This document shows positions 47,891-56,801 of a DNA stretch of 64,000 bases, piece after piece. The stretch is taken from NCBI RefSeq assembly GCF_018861315.1, contig NZ_JAHLDL010000016.1, positions 1 through 64,000 on the forward strand, written 5' to 3'. Made by a program: the position numbers and the translations under genes. How positions within the stretch are numbered: the stretch's first letter is position 1; every line of letters starts with the position of its first letter. The DNA is from Clostridium bowmanii. Lineage in GTDB: Bacteria > Bacillota > Clostridia > Clostridiales > Clostridiaceae. Under the pieces are notes generated by a model that saw only the letters and a program-made list of their open reading frames with translations, had not been told where the DNA came from and did not search any database.

Positions 47891-48060
47891 TTTGCAAGCT
47901 CCTTTAGTGCTTCTATATTATCATTAATAAAATCTTCTGCAATCTTTAAATGTTCTTTCTTTTCCTTTGATTTAACAAATTCTATAAAATCAATTATTTC
48001 CGCTTGTTTAGCTTCTGATAATTTTTGTACTTCCTCATATATCTTATCTGCTAATGACAT
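47887..48060 (-). CDS. Antitoxin partner of Doc (57 residues)
   Basis: ATG 48060 with GAGGTG upstream. Sequence MSLADKIYEEVQKLSEAKQA then EIIDFIEFVKSKEKKEHL resembles DUF2281-type small antitoxins rather than Phd. The stop overlaps the doc start by 4 nt. Assignment as antitoxin rests mainly on position and size. Confidence 0.75.
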   Translation of the reverse strand: MSLADKIYEEVQKLSEAKQAEIIDFIEFVKSKEKKEHLKIAEDFINDNIEALKELAK

Positions 48061-48234
48061 TCATATTCACCTCTTTAATTTCTATAATATCTATAATAGT
48101 ATTATACCATGATTTTTGCCTATTAAACATAAAATATTCTGTCTTTTCTATTTGGATTACATTGCACTTTTTCCTTCAATGCCTCCTTAGATAGTCCTAC
48201 TACAATTTCAGCCTTTAGATCATGACTCATAAAA

Positions 48235-48262
48235 AATAGCAGCGACCTTAATCACTGCTGTT
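48235..48262 (-). terminator. Terminator of the 48275 gene
   Basis: AATAGCAG/CTGCTGTT hairpin with A-run below, closely similar to the doc terminator. Confidence 0.6.
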
Positions 48263-48274
48263 CATACTGATATA

Positions 48275-49060
48275 TTAAGCATTTAGCATTGCACTTGCCC
48301 TATGGCTATACCCATACTTATTAAAGAATTCTATTAACGCTACCTCTAATACTTGCCTTTGTGTTACATGCTTTTCACTAGAAAATTCTTTAAGTAACAT
48401 TTTTAAACTACTCATCATTGATGCAGATAATACAGTTGTTATTCCTGGAAGTAAATATGTTGGTATACATTGTGCCTGCTTCTCTGGGTTAAAGTTTTCC
48501 ATTTCCCTATCATTATTACTCTGTAGCATCTTTAGCAGCGGTAGGTATTGGTTAATGTCTATTCCACCTACTACACCCAATACATTCAACTCCTCCAATT
48601 GCTGCTCAATTGGTTCTTTAGGTATATCTTTCGTTGGCTCATTATCTTCCACTTTTCCAGTTTTCATTATATAATTACCTTTTTCGCTATCCCATGAACA
48701 GTTATTCCTTTTCATATATTCTGCCATCTCAACATGAGTCCTAAATTCAGCCTTATTAGCTACTTCTAGCATATCTTCTAACCCACTATCAAATAGTGCT
48801 ATTACTTTTCCTACTCTAGTACCAGCTATTTTTACTTTGTTTAACCTATCCTCAAAGGCTAGTTTAGGAACTTCAACTTCATAGTTGTGAATTTTGCCAT
48901 TCCATTTCCAATTCTTTCTTCTCATGTACATGTCTAAGCCCTTGTAGTCCTTATAACCAAGTTCTAATGATATTTCCTCCCTTCTCTTACCCTCAGCTAA
49001 GCCTCTTAAGATCCTAGTTATTTTATCATCATATATAGGTTTTATTAATGCTTCCCCCAT
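48275..49060 (-). CDS. Uncharacterised plasmid/phage-type protein
   Basis: 261 residues; RBS AAGGGGTG. Two short helical repeats (ILRGLAEGKRREEISLELGY, and MAEYMKRNNCSWDSEKGNY) resemble DNA-reading helix-turn-helix units. The C-terminal end (TQRQVLEVALIEFFNKYGY) looks like the ribbon-helix-helix-type dimer part of plasmid regulators. It lies 20 bp downstream of a tyrosine recombinase in the same operon. A regulator or partition-like role is a guess. Confidence 0.6.
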   Translation of the reverse strand: MGEALIKPIYDDKITRILRGLAEGKRREEISLELGYKDYKGLDMYMRRKNWKWNGKIHNYEVEVPKLAFEDRLNKVKIAGTRVGKVIALFDSGLEDMLEVANKAEFRTHVEMAEYMKRNNCSWDSEKGNYIMKTGKVEDNEPTKDIPKEPIEQQLEELNVLGVVGGIDINQYLPLLKMLQSNNDREMENFNPEKQAQCIPTYLLPGITTVLSASMMSSLKMLLKEFSSEKHVTQRQVLEVALIEFFNKYGYSHRASAMLNA

Positions 49061-49080
49061 TACTATTACACCCCTTCTTT

Positions 49081-49944
49081 TTATATTTCGTTTACTGCTG
49101 CTCTTAGCTCATTATTATTAGTATGCATATAGACTGATGTTACTCTAACGTCTGCATGTCCCAATAGTTTCTGTATTTTAACTATATTTACATTTTTTAA
49201 CACCAGGCGAGATGCGAAGCTATGACGAAGTGAGTGACAAGACACAGATTTCTCCCACCCTAGCCTTTTAACTGCCTTGTTTATCTCTGAATTAATATAT
49301 TGTGAAGATAGCTTACCTGATTTCTTTGTAGCAAAGAAATTTTCACTACTTACCTTTGGTCTTTTATTCTTAAGATAATCTGTTAGGATTTCATTTAGTT
49401 TGTCATTAATAGGAATATCTCTATCTTTATTACCTTTCCCAGCTATAACATGTATTACTCCCTTTTCAAGATCCACCTCTTTCAATTTTAAGTTTGTACA
49501 TTCTGATACTCTCATGCCTGTGTTGTACATTGTATTTACAGCTATTGCTATTATTTCAACATATATTTCATCTACTAAGGTGTTAACTTCATCATCTACA
49601 AGATATGTTCTTTCTTTTCTCTTGAACTTAATTGTATCAATGCTTAATGTAATATTTCTATCTACTAATTCCTTCTTATAGCAGTATTTATAGAAAGCTC
49701 TTAGTATATTAAGGCTTATACTTCTGCTCGATGCTGCTAATCCATTAATTTGCTGGGACTTCAAGTACTCCTCTAAATTGTTTAGCTTTATATCATTGAG
49801 ATATGGAGGGAAATTAAACCTTGCCTGTTGGTATCTCTGGAACTTATTTAATTCTTTCATGTACCCTTTTACGGTTTCACCACTTTTCTCTGTATATATT
49901 AGATTTTCCTTATACTCAGCAATTGTTGACTTTAAAGTTATCAT
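49081..49944 (-). CDS. Tyrosine recombinase (XerC/D-like)
   Basis: 287 residues; RBS GAAAGGA. Arg in YNTGMRVSECTNL, Lys in AGKGNKDRDIPIND, CHSLRHSFASRLVLK, LLGHADVRVTSVYMHT with Tyr. All catalytic residues present. Distinct from the module recombinases (no close similarity). On a plasmid such an enzyme would resolve multimers; here it may serve the block at 47-57 kb. In operon with the 261-residue protein. Confidence 0.85.
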   Translation of the reverse strand: MITLKSTIAEYKENLIYTEKSGETVKGYMKELNKFQRYQQARFNFPPYLNDIKLNNLEEYLKSQQINGLAASSRSISLNILRAFYKYCYKKELVDRNITLSIDTIKFKRKERTYLVDDEVNTLVDEIYVEIIAIAVNTMYNTGMRVSECTNLKLKEVDLEKGVIHVIAGKGNKDRDIPINDKLNEILTDYLKNKRPKVSSENFFATKKSGKLSSQYINSEINKAVKRLGWEKSVSCHSLRHSFASRLVLKNVNIVKIQKLLGHADVRVTSVYMHTNNNELRAAVNEI

Positions 49945-50316
49945 AGTATCTCTTCCTTTCTTTATCTATATCATTTCTATAATATATAACTCAAAATTCA
50001 TTTGTAACTATTTGTCATTATTGGGTATGTTGTTTACTGTTTCCCTATGCTAAGTAGGGAATTGAGATTGTATTAGGGACTCGTTAATCGCTGATTTTAC
50101 TAACTTCTAAGCAGCTATTCCCTAATGCCCTATTATTTAAAAACTACTACCTATATACCTACGAGTTATTTGCTAGAAACGATTTGCACTTAACGCTACT
50201 TGTTACATGTTACTTATATCGTTAATGAGCCTTACCGCTACAACATGATTTATGTTACTAAGTACCTATTTGATGATACAGTTTATGTTATTCCCTTTTG
50301 TTCTTTCTTCTTTTGT

Positions 50317-50401
50317 ATCCACTTTTGCTGTTTTGTTTGTGGAGATGGTGCCTCCGATTCCTTTTGTTGAGTGGCTGCATTCCTTCTCCCGTTCCTTGTT
50401 T
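50317..50401. repeat. 85-bp direct repeat, unit 1
   Basis: Imperfect match (roughly 85% by eye) to 50521-50605 at a spacing of 204 bp. Begins ATCCACTTTTGCTG and ends TTCCTTGTTT. A weaker relative is at about 54645-54693. Confidence 0.7.
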
Positions 50402-50520
50402 GCTGAGGATTTCCTAGGAAAAACCGTTGAGAAAAGCTTTCTTTACCTTTTTCCTGCCTTTTGATTCTGCTGCTGTATTCGAATTTTCTCTTTTCTTTAT
50501 GCCGCCATTCCCTGACCTGC

Positions 50521-50605
50521 ATCCACTTTTGCTGCTTTGTTTATTGAGATGGTGCCTCTGATTACTTTTGATGCGTGGCTACATTCCTTCTCTTGCTCCT
50601 TGTTT
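50521..50605. repeat. 85-bp direct repeat, unit 2
   Basis: See unit 1. Both lie downstream of the DUF927 ATPase gene. Confidence 0.7.
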
Positions 50606-50715
50606 GGCTATCGTCTTTCCTGGAAATCTGCTCAGAATCCAGCTCCCTCCTTTTGTTTGGACACTGCCTCTACCATTGTGGATTTTTTTAGTTGTATGCT
50701 GCAAGCCCTTCCGTT

Positions 50716-50736
50716 GCTCGTTGCTTGGCAACGAGC
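50716..50736. other. Perfect GC-rich hairpin
   Basis: GCTCGTTGC (50716-50724) with GCAACGAGC (50728-50736), 3-nt loop, 33 bp downstream of the ATPase gene. No U-tract, so more likely a protein-binding or origin structure than a terminator. Confidence 0.55.
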
Positions 50737-50768
50737 ATCCCTTTCTCGTACCTTTTGCAACTTAATTG

Positions 50769-52583
50769 CTACATGTCGCCCATTTTATCTATATCATCTA
50801 GTTCTACTGGACTTACTTCTTCTTCTATCATCTTAGCTACACTCTCTTGGTTAATTTTAATTACATAGCATTTTGTGTCTGGGATACTATTTATGTGCCT
50901 CTTTCTATATGTTTTACCTGTTTCACAATCTAGCAGCCCCTTTTCTTTCCATTTTTTTATTACAACTTTTGGCTCGTTAAAACCATTCTCTGTCAGTATT
51001 TTCTCTAATACACTTGCAATTACCACTATTTGCATTGGACCGTTTTTATTAAATCCCTTACGCTCAATGACTCCCCAAGTTTCTTTATCATATGATGGTG
51101 TAGATAGTGTTTTGTTATATTCGTAATGTACACCGAATTTTGATTTATTTTGAGCTATCTTTTCCATTAGAATACCTAATGCCTTAGTTGCAATGTCTTT
51201 ATCATCAGCTAATTCAATTTCATTATCAATGAGCATTTTTTCTATTCCACTTATATTTAGATCCATTCCCATTAGCTTCTTCATTATTTCAGCTGTTGCA
51301 GTTATTAGAGCGAATTTACCTGCTATTCTGTCCTTAAGCTGACTCTCTGGTATATCTTTCTTTAGACGTTCTGCACATGTATCATACACTTTCCTTACTT
51401 TATCTTTTCCACATCGCATTAGATATCTTGCAAATATACTTCCGTAATGACCATAGTTTGCTATTACTGTTCTTTTTATTAAATCAGAATGAGCTGCATC
51501 TTTTGTCCATGTTATGTTCCCAAATTCAAATAGTCTTGCCCTAATGCCTGTGTACTCACTGCTTTTACTCGTTAATGAATTTTCACCTGTTGAGATAATG
51601 GTAGTCCTCCATACTTTCGGGTCTTTAATCTTACAGTTTTTACTCAACCTAAGTTTGTTCTTACCTGATGTTAATGAGTAGATTATACTTGTCAAATCTT
51701 TAATGGTACACATACTTGATTCATCGAATAGTATTGGTACACCTATATTTCCACCCATGCTTTCATGCATAGCATTTCCTGTAGCATTCCATGTCATGAA
51801 CAGCCCTTTTTCTGTTTGGTTGGGTGAACCAAATGCCGATATTGCAAGCATTGCAGCAGTAGTTTTCCCTTTACTGCTATCACTATATATGTGAATTAAT
51901 GGACTTTCCATCCCTAGATCATTGCCTAAGTATCCTACTAGTGCAGCTGAAAATCCTATTACTAAAGCTAGTTCCAATTCAACATTTCCTATTACACTGC
52001 TTTTCACCATATCCATCCACACTTTACCACTACCCTTAGGCTTTATTAGCAGTTCCCCCTCATAGGTGGATTCAAAGTCATCTGCTTTTTTAGCTGCTAG
52101 CGTTTTGTAATGATTGTAGTACAACTTATCATTGTAGTATCTAAAACCCAAATTAGAGTAGCTATATGTTTTAGGAGCAAATTCTCTTTCATTCCTTAGA
52201 TGCTTTATTAGTGCCTTTGCATTTATTTCGTTAACATCTAATCCCTTATCCAACAGATTCATTATCTTATTTTTAGATGCAATCTCACCTAATTCTACGC
52301 TGATATCTTTTGTATCATATCCATCATCAACAGTTAACACAGCTCTCATCTCCTCAGTATCAATATTTTCATTTATCTCTTTTACTGTGGAATAGTTTGA
52401 TACTTCCGTATATACAACATTTCCACTATTTTTGTCCATATGCCATGTGCACACTTTATCACCATATAGCACTACATCCTGATGACGGCTTTTGATTACT
52501 TTCTTGGTAATAACACTATTACTATTTTTACTTTTATTGCTATTGCCCTTATATGTTAACTCCTTCATTTCTTGAAATGACAT
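50769..52583 (-). CDS. DUF927-family helicase/ATPase-like protein
   Basis: 604 residues; RBS AGGGGGAG. Walker A-like SDSSKGKTT at 234-242, Walker B-like VPILFDESS at about 282-290, and the family stretch LFMTWNATGNAMHESMGG. DUF927 proteins occur in phages, plasmids and ICEs and are thought to act in replication as helicase-like enzymes. A winged-helix-like C-terminal part (FNEPKVVIKKWKEKGLLDC) is visible. Downstream of the acidic protein gene by 73 bp, probably the same transcript. Supports a replicating-element origin of the block. Confidence 0.82.
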   Translation of the reverse strand: MSFQEMKELTYKGNSNKSKNSNSVITKKVIKSRHQDVVLYGDKVCTWHMDKNSGNVVYTEVSNYSTVKEINENIDTEEMRAVLTVDDGYDTKDISVELGEIASKNKIMNLLDKGLDVNEINAKALIKHLRNEREFAPKTYSYSNLGFRYYNDKLYYNHYKTLAAKKADDFESTYEGELLIKPKGSGKVWMDMVKSSVIGNVELELALVIGFSAALVGYLGNDLGMESPLIHIYSDSSKGKTTAAMLAISAFGSPNQTEKGLFMTWNATGNAMHESMGGNIGVPILFDESSMCTIKDLTSIIYSLTSGKNKLRLSKNCKIKDPKVWRTTIISTGENSLTSKSSEYTGIRARLFEFGNITWTKDAAHSDLIKRTVIANYGHYGSIFARYLMRCGKDKVRKVYDTCAERLKKDIPESQLKDRIAGKFALITATAEIMKKLMGMDLNISGIEKMLIDNEIELADDKDIATKALGILMEKIAQNKSKFGVHYEYNKTLSTPSYDKETWGVIERKGFNKNGPMQIVVIASVLEKILTENGFNEPKVVIKKWKEKGLLDCETGKTYRKRHINSIPDTKCYVIKINQESVAKMIEEEVSPVELDDIDKMGDM

Positions 52584-52656
52584 GCTTAACTCCCCCTATT
52601 ATCAACCTTATTTAGTTTGGGAGATGCAATCTACACCAGCATCCCCCATGTTTTTA

Positions 52657-53505
52657 CTATTTCATAGTTATTATTGCAACAACTTTATCACCGCTCATTT
52701 TGTACTCAACTTCATGGAAGGTAATACACACTCTATCTGTAAAATCCAAGTCAAACTTTTTAGTTATTGCTTTTATTAAATCTACTTTGTATATAATTCC
52801 TTTGTATATAATTCCTTTTAATACAACTTCAGATGTAACCTTCTTCTTTGGTTTATTTCTACATATTTTAAACGCATTTTCACTATTGGGTAATGTTGCT
52901 GAGATCGCAATCTTATCAGCACTAAGCTGTATTCTTACAGCTTTTGGGTTTCCTATTTCTTTCATTACGCATTTAGCAATCTCAAGCCTTTTACATTTTT
53001 TTGAATTTACTACTGTCAAAACACCAGGTTCTGTGATATCTCTGCCGTATGTCTCAGCTTCTTCTTCTTCAAATTCGCTACCATCAAACTCTTCCAGTTC
53101 TTTTTTTTCTACTTCTGTATCTTGCTCCTCTACTGTTTCATTTTGATTCTCAGGTTCTTTTATTCCCAATTCTTTAGCAATTGGTTCCGCAATATCGCCT
53201 TCACTCTCTGATGTTTCTCCTTCTTCGAACTCATCTTCATCATCTTCTTGATTGTCATTATCTAACTCTAAATCTTCTTCTTCCAACTCTAGATCTTCCT
53301 CATCCAACTCTAACTCTTCCTCTTCCATCTCCTCTTGATCTTCCAGATTGTATTCGTCTTCTTCAGTTTCCTGAGAATCATACTCTCCATCGTCCAACTC
53401 TTCTTCTGATTCAACATCTGAGTCAATTTCCATTTCACTCTCTTCAAGCATTGCCTCTTGCTCTACCTCTAATTGTTCGTTATTGATTATCTTTTTCTTT
53501 GCCAT
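52657..53505 (-). CDS. Very acidic protein with a globular C-terminus
   Basis: 282 residues from ATG 53505 (AAGGAG 8 nt before). Residues ~10-160 are mostly Glu/Asp (EEELELDEEDLELEEEDLEL), disordered and highly negative. Residues ~165-282 are a normal alpha/beta domain (LTVVNSKKCKRLEIAKCV, VRIQLSADKIAISATLP). The tract could mimic DNA or bind a basic partner. No family recognised. Small in-frame repeat KGIIYKGIIYK near 225. Probably co-transcribed with the DUF927 gene and controlled by the duplicated region upstream. Confidence 0.65.
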   Translation of the reverse strand: MAKKKIINNEQLEVEQEAMLEESEMEIDSDVESEEELDDGEYDSQETEEDEYNLEDQEEMEEEELELDEEDLELEEEDLELDNDNQEDDEDEFEEGETSESEGDIAEPIAKELGIKEPENQNETVEEQDTEVEKKELEEFDGSEFEEEEAETYGRDITEPGVLTVVNSKKCKRLEIAKCVMKEIGNPKAVRIQLSADKIAISATLPNSENAFKICRNKPKKKVTSEVVLKGIIYKGIIYKVDLIKAITKKFDLDFTDRVCITFHEVEYKMSGDKVVAIITMK

Positions 53506-53760
53506 TAATAACACGCTCCTTCTTCTTAATAACTAGAGTATACTAAATTTCTATACAATCTAATACGTATCAGTTATTGATAAAATCGCTATTTGTATAC
53601 GCAAACACATGTTCTGACCCTCGTCACCGATTATTACTCTTTTTGCCATTAATAACACACTCCTTTTTCTTGAATAACTAGAGTATACTAAATTTCAATA
53701 CAATCTAATACGTATCAGTTATTGATGAAAGTGCTATTTTTATACGCAAACACATGTTCT
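53485..53760. repeat. Tandem duplication of promoter/start region (2 x ~131 bp)
   Basis: Copies 53485-53615 and 53629-53760 are about 90% identical. Each has the promoter region (palindromic TAGTATACT, TAATACGTATCAG on the plus strand), an AAGGAG-type RBS and a start ATGGCAAA. The distal copy opens a 29-codon ORF (53560-53649) sharing the first codons (MAK) with the acidic protein. Two promoters and a leader peptide would result. Confidence 0.75.
53560..53649 (-). CDS. 29-codon leader ORF created by the duplication
   Basis: ATG 53649 with AAGGAG upstream; reads MAKRVIIGDEGQNMCLRIQI and stops before the proximal promoter copy. Its translation start is a copy of that of the acidic protein. May be a by-product of the duplication or a regulatory leader. 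Confidence 0.3.
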   Translation of the reverse strand: MAKRVIIGDEGQNMCLRIQIAILSITDTY

Positions 53761-53776
53761 ATTTATAGGCAAAGTT

Positions 53777-53802
53777 AAAGAGCAGAATCTCTTCTGCTCT
53801 TT
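53777..53802 (-). terminator. Terminator of the 53812 gene
   Basis: 11-bp perfect stem (53777-53787 with 53792-53802), 10 nt after the stop codon. Weak U-tract. Confidence 0.6.
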
Positions 53803-53811
53803 AGTTAACTT

Positions 53812-54426
53812 TTATTTTTCATTTCCTGTTTTTTTACTCCATTCTTCATCACTCATTTTCTTAACGAATTCATTCATCTGTTTAACTTTTTTCATCACCG
53901 CTTCATGATAAAATTCGCAATAGAGTACTATTCTATCTTCTGGTGATGTTGAACGTATACTATTAAAATTTCTGTTTATCTCCTCCAAGAGCTGTTGTTC
54001 CATTATGTAAGTTACATCTTTAGTATTATAGAACATTCCTTGTATTGAAGCTAAATCTTCAACATTGAGTTCTTCTACATTTTCACCAAACATAAGTCTA
54101 TTTATTTCTGCTTTCTTAGAATAGAGCTTTGTGAGAAACTCTTTTGTTTCTTCAGTACTTTTATTATCAAACATCTTAAAATGATTAAGCATAAGACTCC
54201 AGTTTGTCTTTTTACTTAGAGGGATATCATAATTTCGTTTTGCTTTAAATTCGCTCTTATCAATACCTAGCATCGTGCACAGTTCACCAAAATTTTTCAG
54301 TATTTTTTTATATGCGTAGTCTTCATCATAATAATCTATTGGGTATATTTCCTTTGCTAACTGTTTCAAAGAAATATAGCCTTCTTTACCACTTGCTTTA
54401 CTAGAAAAAATATCATTTGCTTCCAT
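53812..54426 (-). CDS. Uncharacterised cytoplasmic protein
   Basis: 204 residues, helical and charged, no signal or membrane segment. An N-terminal KEGYISLKQLAKEIYPID segment resembles the start of Rha/ORF6N-like or plasmid regulatory proteins, but weakly. The rest (EETKEFLTKLYSKKAEINRL, VMKKVKQMNEFVKKMSDEEW) is coiled-coil-like. RBS weak (ATGGGG). Lies upstream of the duplicated promoter region. Function unknown. Confidence 0.55.
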   Translation of the reverse strand: MEANDIFSSKASGKEGYISLKQLAKEIYPIDYYDEDYAYKKILKNFGELCTMLGIDKSEFKAKRNYDIPLSKKTNWSLMLNHFKMFDNKSTEETKEFLTKLYSKKAEINRLMFGENVEELNVEDLASIQGMFYNTKDVTYIMEQQLLEEINRNFNSIRSTSPEDRIVLYCEFYHEAVMKKVKQMNEFVKKMSDEEWSKKTGNEK

Positions 54427-55235
54427 TCATTTCTGCCCCATTTCATCTAAATTATATATTTATAACTATATCACATGATTAGTAGATTAGCACACCTATT
54501 TGTAAGTAACCTTATATTTATACCCTTTTATTACAACACACTTTTGCTGATGAATCACTGATATTTTTCTACCTTACCCCTGTTGATTCCTTTAGTCATT
54601 CAATCTAGTTCGTTTCTTTTTATTTTTTTCGGGACTGTTGCCGTGGGTTCCTTGATTTGCAAGCGGCTATGCCTTTCCTTGCTCCTGGTTTGAGTTGCGA
54701 TTTTTCCACAAAACTTTCGCTAGACCTGATGTGTACATTTTGTTGATTCTTTTTCCACTTTCTTTTTTTTCGATTGGTCTGCCCATTCATGTGTTCTGCC
54801 CTTTGCTTTTCCACTCCAATGCTTTTGCTGTGCCTATTTTCCTTTTGCTTTGGGAACTGGGACTGCAACTGGGACTGTGAGAGTTGTTGATTTGTATGGA
54901 TTTGTCACGAAGAGTCCCCTTTCCCTTGATTCTGTTTTTGGAAGCATTTCTATCATGATTCACTTGCAAAATGGACTAATAACCCCGTCAGTACTACTTA
55001 ATACTAACTATTATTTATTATTTATGTAGTATTTGCTCTTATATATTTTATATTTTTATTTCACTACTCTCTACTATATTTGGCTTGTAGTTTTGGATGA
55101 CCCTCTTGTATTTTGGTATCCCTTATATTTGATGTTTTTCTACCCTTCTATGCGCTGCCTAGATTTTATTTCAAAATATTTTAGGTTTCCCCATAACATT
55201 ATATTAATCAAAATTTTATGGAGGTTTTATATATT
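54427..55235. other. Divergent gene-free region with a second pyrimidine-rich patch
   Basis: About 54600-54970 is pyrimidine-skewed and G+C-richer, related to the repeats at 50.3-50.6 kb (GGCTATGCCTTTCCTTGCTCC at 54665). Open frames there are low-complexity Lys/Arg/Gln products on the minus strand and are not credited. It lies directly upstream of the replication-type genes on the plus strand, so a control or origin function is possible. Confidence 0.45.
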
Positions 55236-55691
55236 ATGGATAATGAAATTAGACAATCAATGTGTGCACTAAGCTTCTCTGAAACTACTGAGAAGTTAGG
55301 ACAAAACAAGATCAAGTACCTATTAGTTCAGCTAGATGAGTGCAAGGCTTTAATTAAATCACTAAAGAAAAAGAGTACATCTGCTTTATCTGAGCCAGAA
55401 TTATTTCACTTAACTAGGACTTTAGACTTACAGGTCAGAAAAAAGAAAATTCTAGCTGATAAGTTATTTGACCTAGGTTATATCACAGATAGAAGAGGTC
55501 GTCCTAAGAAAAACATCAATGATAGATACAAATCTAATCATATTCGAATGGCTTGTTACTTTACTCCCCAAAATATTCAAGATATTAAGATTTTAAAGGA
55601 GGAAAATAGTATTGCTAATGTATCATCCTTTCTAAATGAACTTATAGCTGTTTATTTTTCTGCAACGAAGGATGGTGTTATTAATGACTAA
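55236..55691 (+). CDS. Plasmid-type DNA-binding accessory protein
   Basis: 151 residues from ATG 55236 (GGAGG 55219-55224). A coiled-coil-like middle (KIKYLLVQLDECKALIKSLK, RKKKILADKLFDLGY) is followed by an AT-hook-like RRGRPKKN. The end (NHIRMACYFTPQNIQDIKIL, SSFLNELIAVYF) looks like a ribbon-helix-helix-type domain. It overlaps the next gene by 8 nt (ATGACTAA). Likely a copy-number or replication regulator by context; no family confirmed. Confidence 0.6.
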   Translation: MDNEIRQSMCALSFSETTEKLGQNKIKYLLVQLDECKALIKSLKKKSTSALSEPELFHLTRTLDLQVRKKKILADKLFDLGYITDRRGRPKKNINDRYKSNHIRMACYFTPQNIQDIKILKEENSIANVSSFLNELIAVYFSATKDGVIND

Positions 55692-56223
55692 GAAAACTAA
55701 GACACAAATAGGTATGGATATGACTAGAAATGCTATTTTAGTACATCAAAGGCTCGCTAATGCTGCTTTAAGGGAGAAAAAAATAATGGAGTCTGAGGGC
55801 ATCATTGTACCTGGTATATCTATATCAGTTAAAAGTGCTGATAACCCACCATGGAATCCAGATAAATACTTTATTAAGAGCTATACTTCTTGCATTGAGG
55901 AGGTAAAAAAAGAATATGGTCTTACTATTGCTGAGATGGGTATTATATACATGCTTTCATCTTATATCGACTACGAAAATAATCTTATTTCAAACCATGA
56001 TGGTACTCCTATTATTAAAAAAGACTTAGAAGCTATTCTAGGATTAGGTCAGAATGCAGTAGTGAAACATATAGCATCCCTAGTTAGTAAAGATATAATT
56101 GTCTCTTCAAAGAATAAGCGCAGTGTTAATTATTATCTCAACCCTAGGATCTTTTATATGGGAAACAGAATTGATAGAACACTTCTAAGTATGTTTCATA
56201 CAGATATCAAATCCTTTAAGTAG
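55684..56223 (+). CDS. RepL-like winged-helix replication protein
   Basis: 179 residues from ATG 55684, overlapping the preceding gene. The segment GLTIAEMGIIYMLSSYIDYE, NLISNHDGTPIIKKDLEAIL, VKHIASLVSKDIIVSSKN, VNYYLNPRIFYMGN follows the pattern of Firmicute plasmid replication proteins of the RepL/winged-helix type (resident conserved ending NPxIFxxG). Followed by a strong terminator. Its presence indicates that the block at 47-57 kb derives from a plasmid or plasmid-like phage. Confidence 0.68.
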   Translation: MTKKTKTQIGMDMTRNAILVHQRLANAALREKKIMESEGIIVPGISISVKSADNPPWNPDKYFIKSYTSCIEEVKKEYGLTIAEMGIIYMLSSYIDYENNLISNHDGTPIIKKDLEAILGLGQNAVVKHIASLVSKDIIVSSKNKRSVNYYLNPRIFYMGNRIDRTLLSMFHTDIKSFK

Positions 56224-56268
56224 TTTTTTTAATGAATATAGCCCAATTTTGGGGTCACATTTATATGT

Positions 56269-56300
56269 AATAGTGCCCACTTTTTGGGCACTATTTTTCC
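56269..56300 (+). terminator. Strong terminator of the rep operon
   Basis: 11-bp perfect stem AATAGTGCCCA (56269-56279) with 56285-56295, then T-run. Confidence 0.85.
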
Positions 56301-56433
56301 TATAAGTTTCATGATGCTTGGAGGCAAATTGTCATTTTGCTAATACATTTCCTTTTTATAATATTAAGAATTTAGATTTTATAGTATCCACTGATTAGTG
56401 AGATTTTGGAATCAAGTTTGTTATTACAACTCT

Positions 56434-56784
56434 TTATTTTTGATATGTGTATATGTAGCTGTATGCATCTTTAACTGCTATCAACTTAATTGCATAGTCT
56501 GCTGCTTCTAATGAAATTGTGAATAAGGTCTCGCTATCGTATCCAGTACCTCCGCAGTATTTTTCTACCCGTTTAAAGCTTGGAAGAAGGTCAAATTGGA
56601 GATAGTTCAGCTCCTTCTGTAGCTTCCCTAGGTCAATTATAGAGTCTGCTCTTAGCTCCATCAACAAGTTTGTTGGATTCCATTGATTGCAAATTCTCCC
56701 ATCGTTCCAATCAACTCTCATTGTTCCAAGTCTCTTTTTTTCATCTATTTTAAACATAGTACCTTTCACTAAATCCTTTTTCAT
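56434..56784 (-). CDS. Uncharacterised 116-residue protein
   Basis: RBS GGGGGAA, ATG 56784. Sequence KKRLGTMRVDWNDGRICNQW, LGKLQKELNYLQFDLLPSF, TISLEAADYAIKLIAV. Soluble alpha/beta pattern. Lies 18 bp downstream of the DUF960 gene and is probably in the same operon. No family recognised. Not present in copy A. Confidence 0.6.
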   Translation of the reverse strand: MKKDLVKGTMFKIDEKKRLGTMRVDWNDGRICNQWNPTNLLMELRADSIIDLGKLQKELNYLQFDLLPSFKRVEKYCGGTGYDSETLFTISLEAADYAIKLIAVKDAYSYIYTYQK

Positions 56785-56801
56785 TGTTATTCCCCCATCA
56801 T

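Larger units (their letters stand above)
49945..50768. other. Gene-free region with repeats, possible plasmid control or origin region
   Basis: The first 300 bp are A/T-rich without a gene. From 50270 the plus strand becomes pyrimidine-rich and more G+C-rich. It carries two 85-bp imperfect direct repeats (50317-50401, 50521-50605) and a perfect hairpin at 50716-50736. The minus-strand frame at 50283-50522 is a Lys/Arg/Gln-rich low-complexity product and not convincing as a gene. Confidence 0.5.

Noticed and set aside
48123-48230. 35-codon minus-strand frame (MSHDLKAEIVVGLSKEAL)
   Set aside because: Protein-like composition but no RBS and its start abuts the terminator of the neighbouring gene; probably a scrap of a lost gene. 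Not credited.
50283-50522. Minus-strand 79-codon frame rich in Lys, Arg and Gln
   Set aside because: Low-complexity composition caused by the pyrimidine-rich plus strand; no RBS or recognised pattern. Treated as repeat region.
53181-53486. Plus-strand Leu/His/Pro-rich frame of 101 codons
   Set aside because: Antisense shadow of the Glu/Asp-rich tract of the acidic protein.
54620-54868. Minus-strand 82-codon Lys/Arg-rich frame
   Set aside because: Same composition artefact as at 50283; it partly resembles that frame only because the DNA repeats are related.
55033-55272. Plus-strand aromatic-rich frame of 79 codons
   Set aside because: No RBS, T-rich composition artefact, and it overlaps the well-supported start at 55236.
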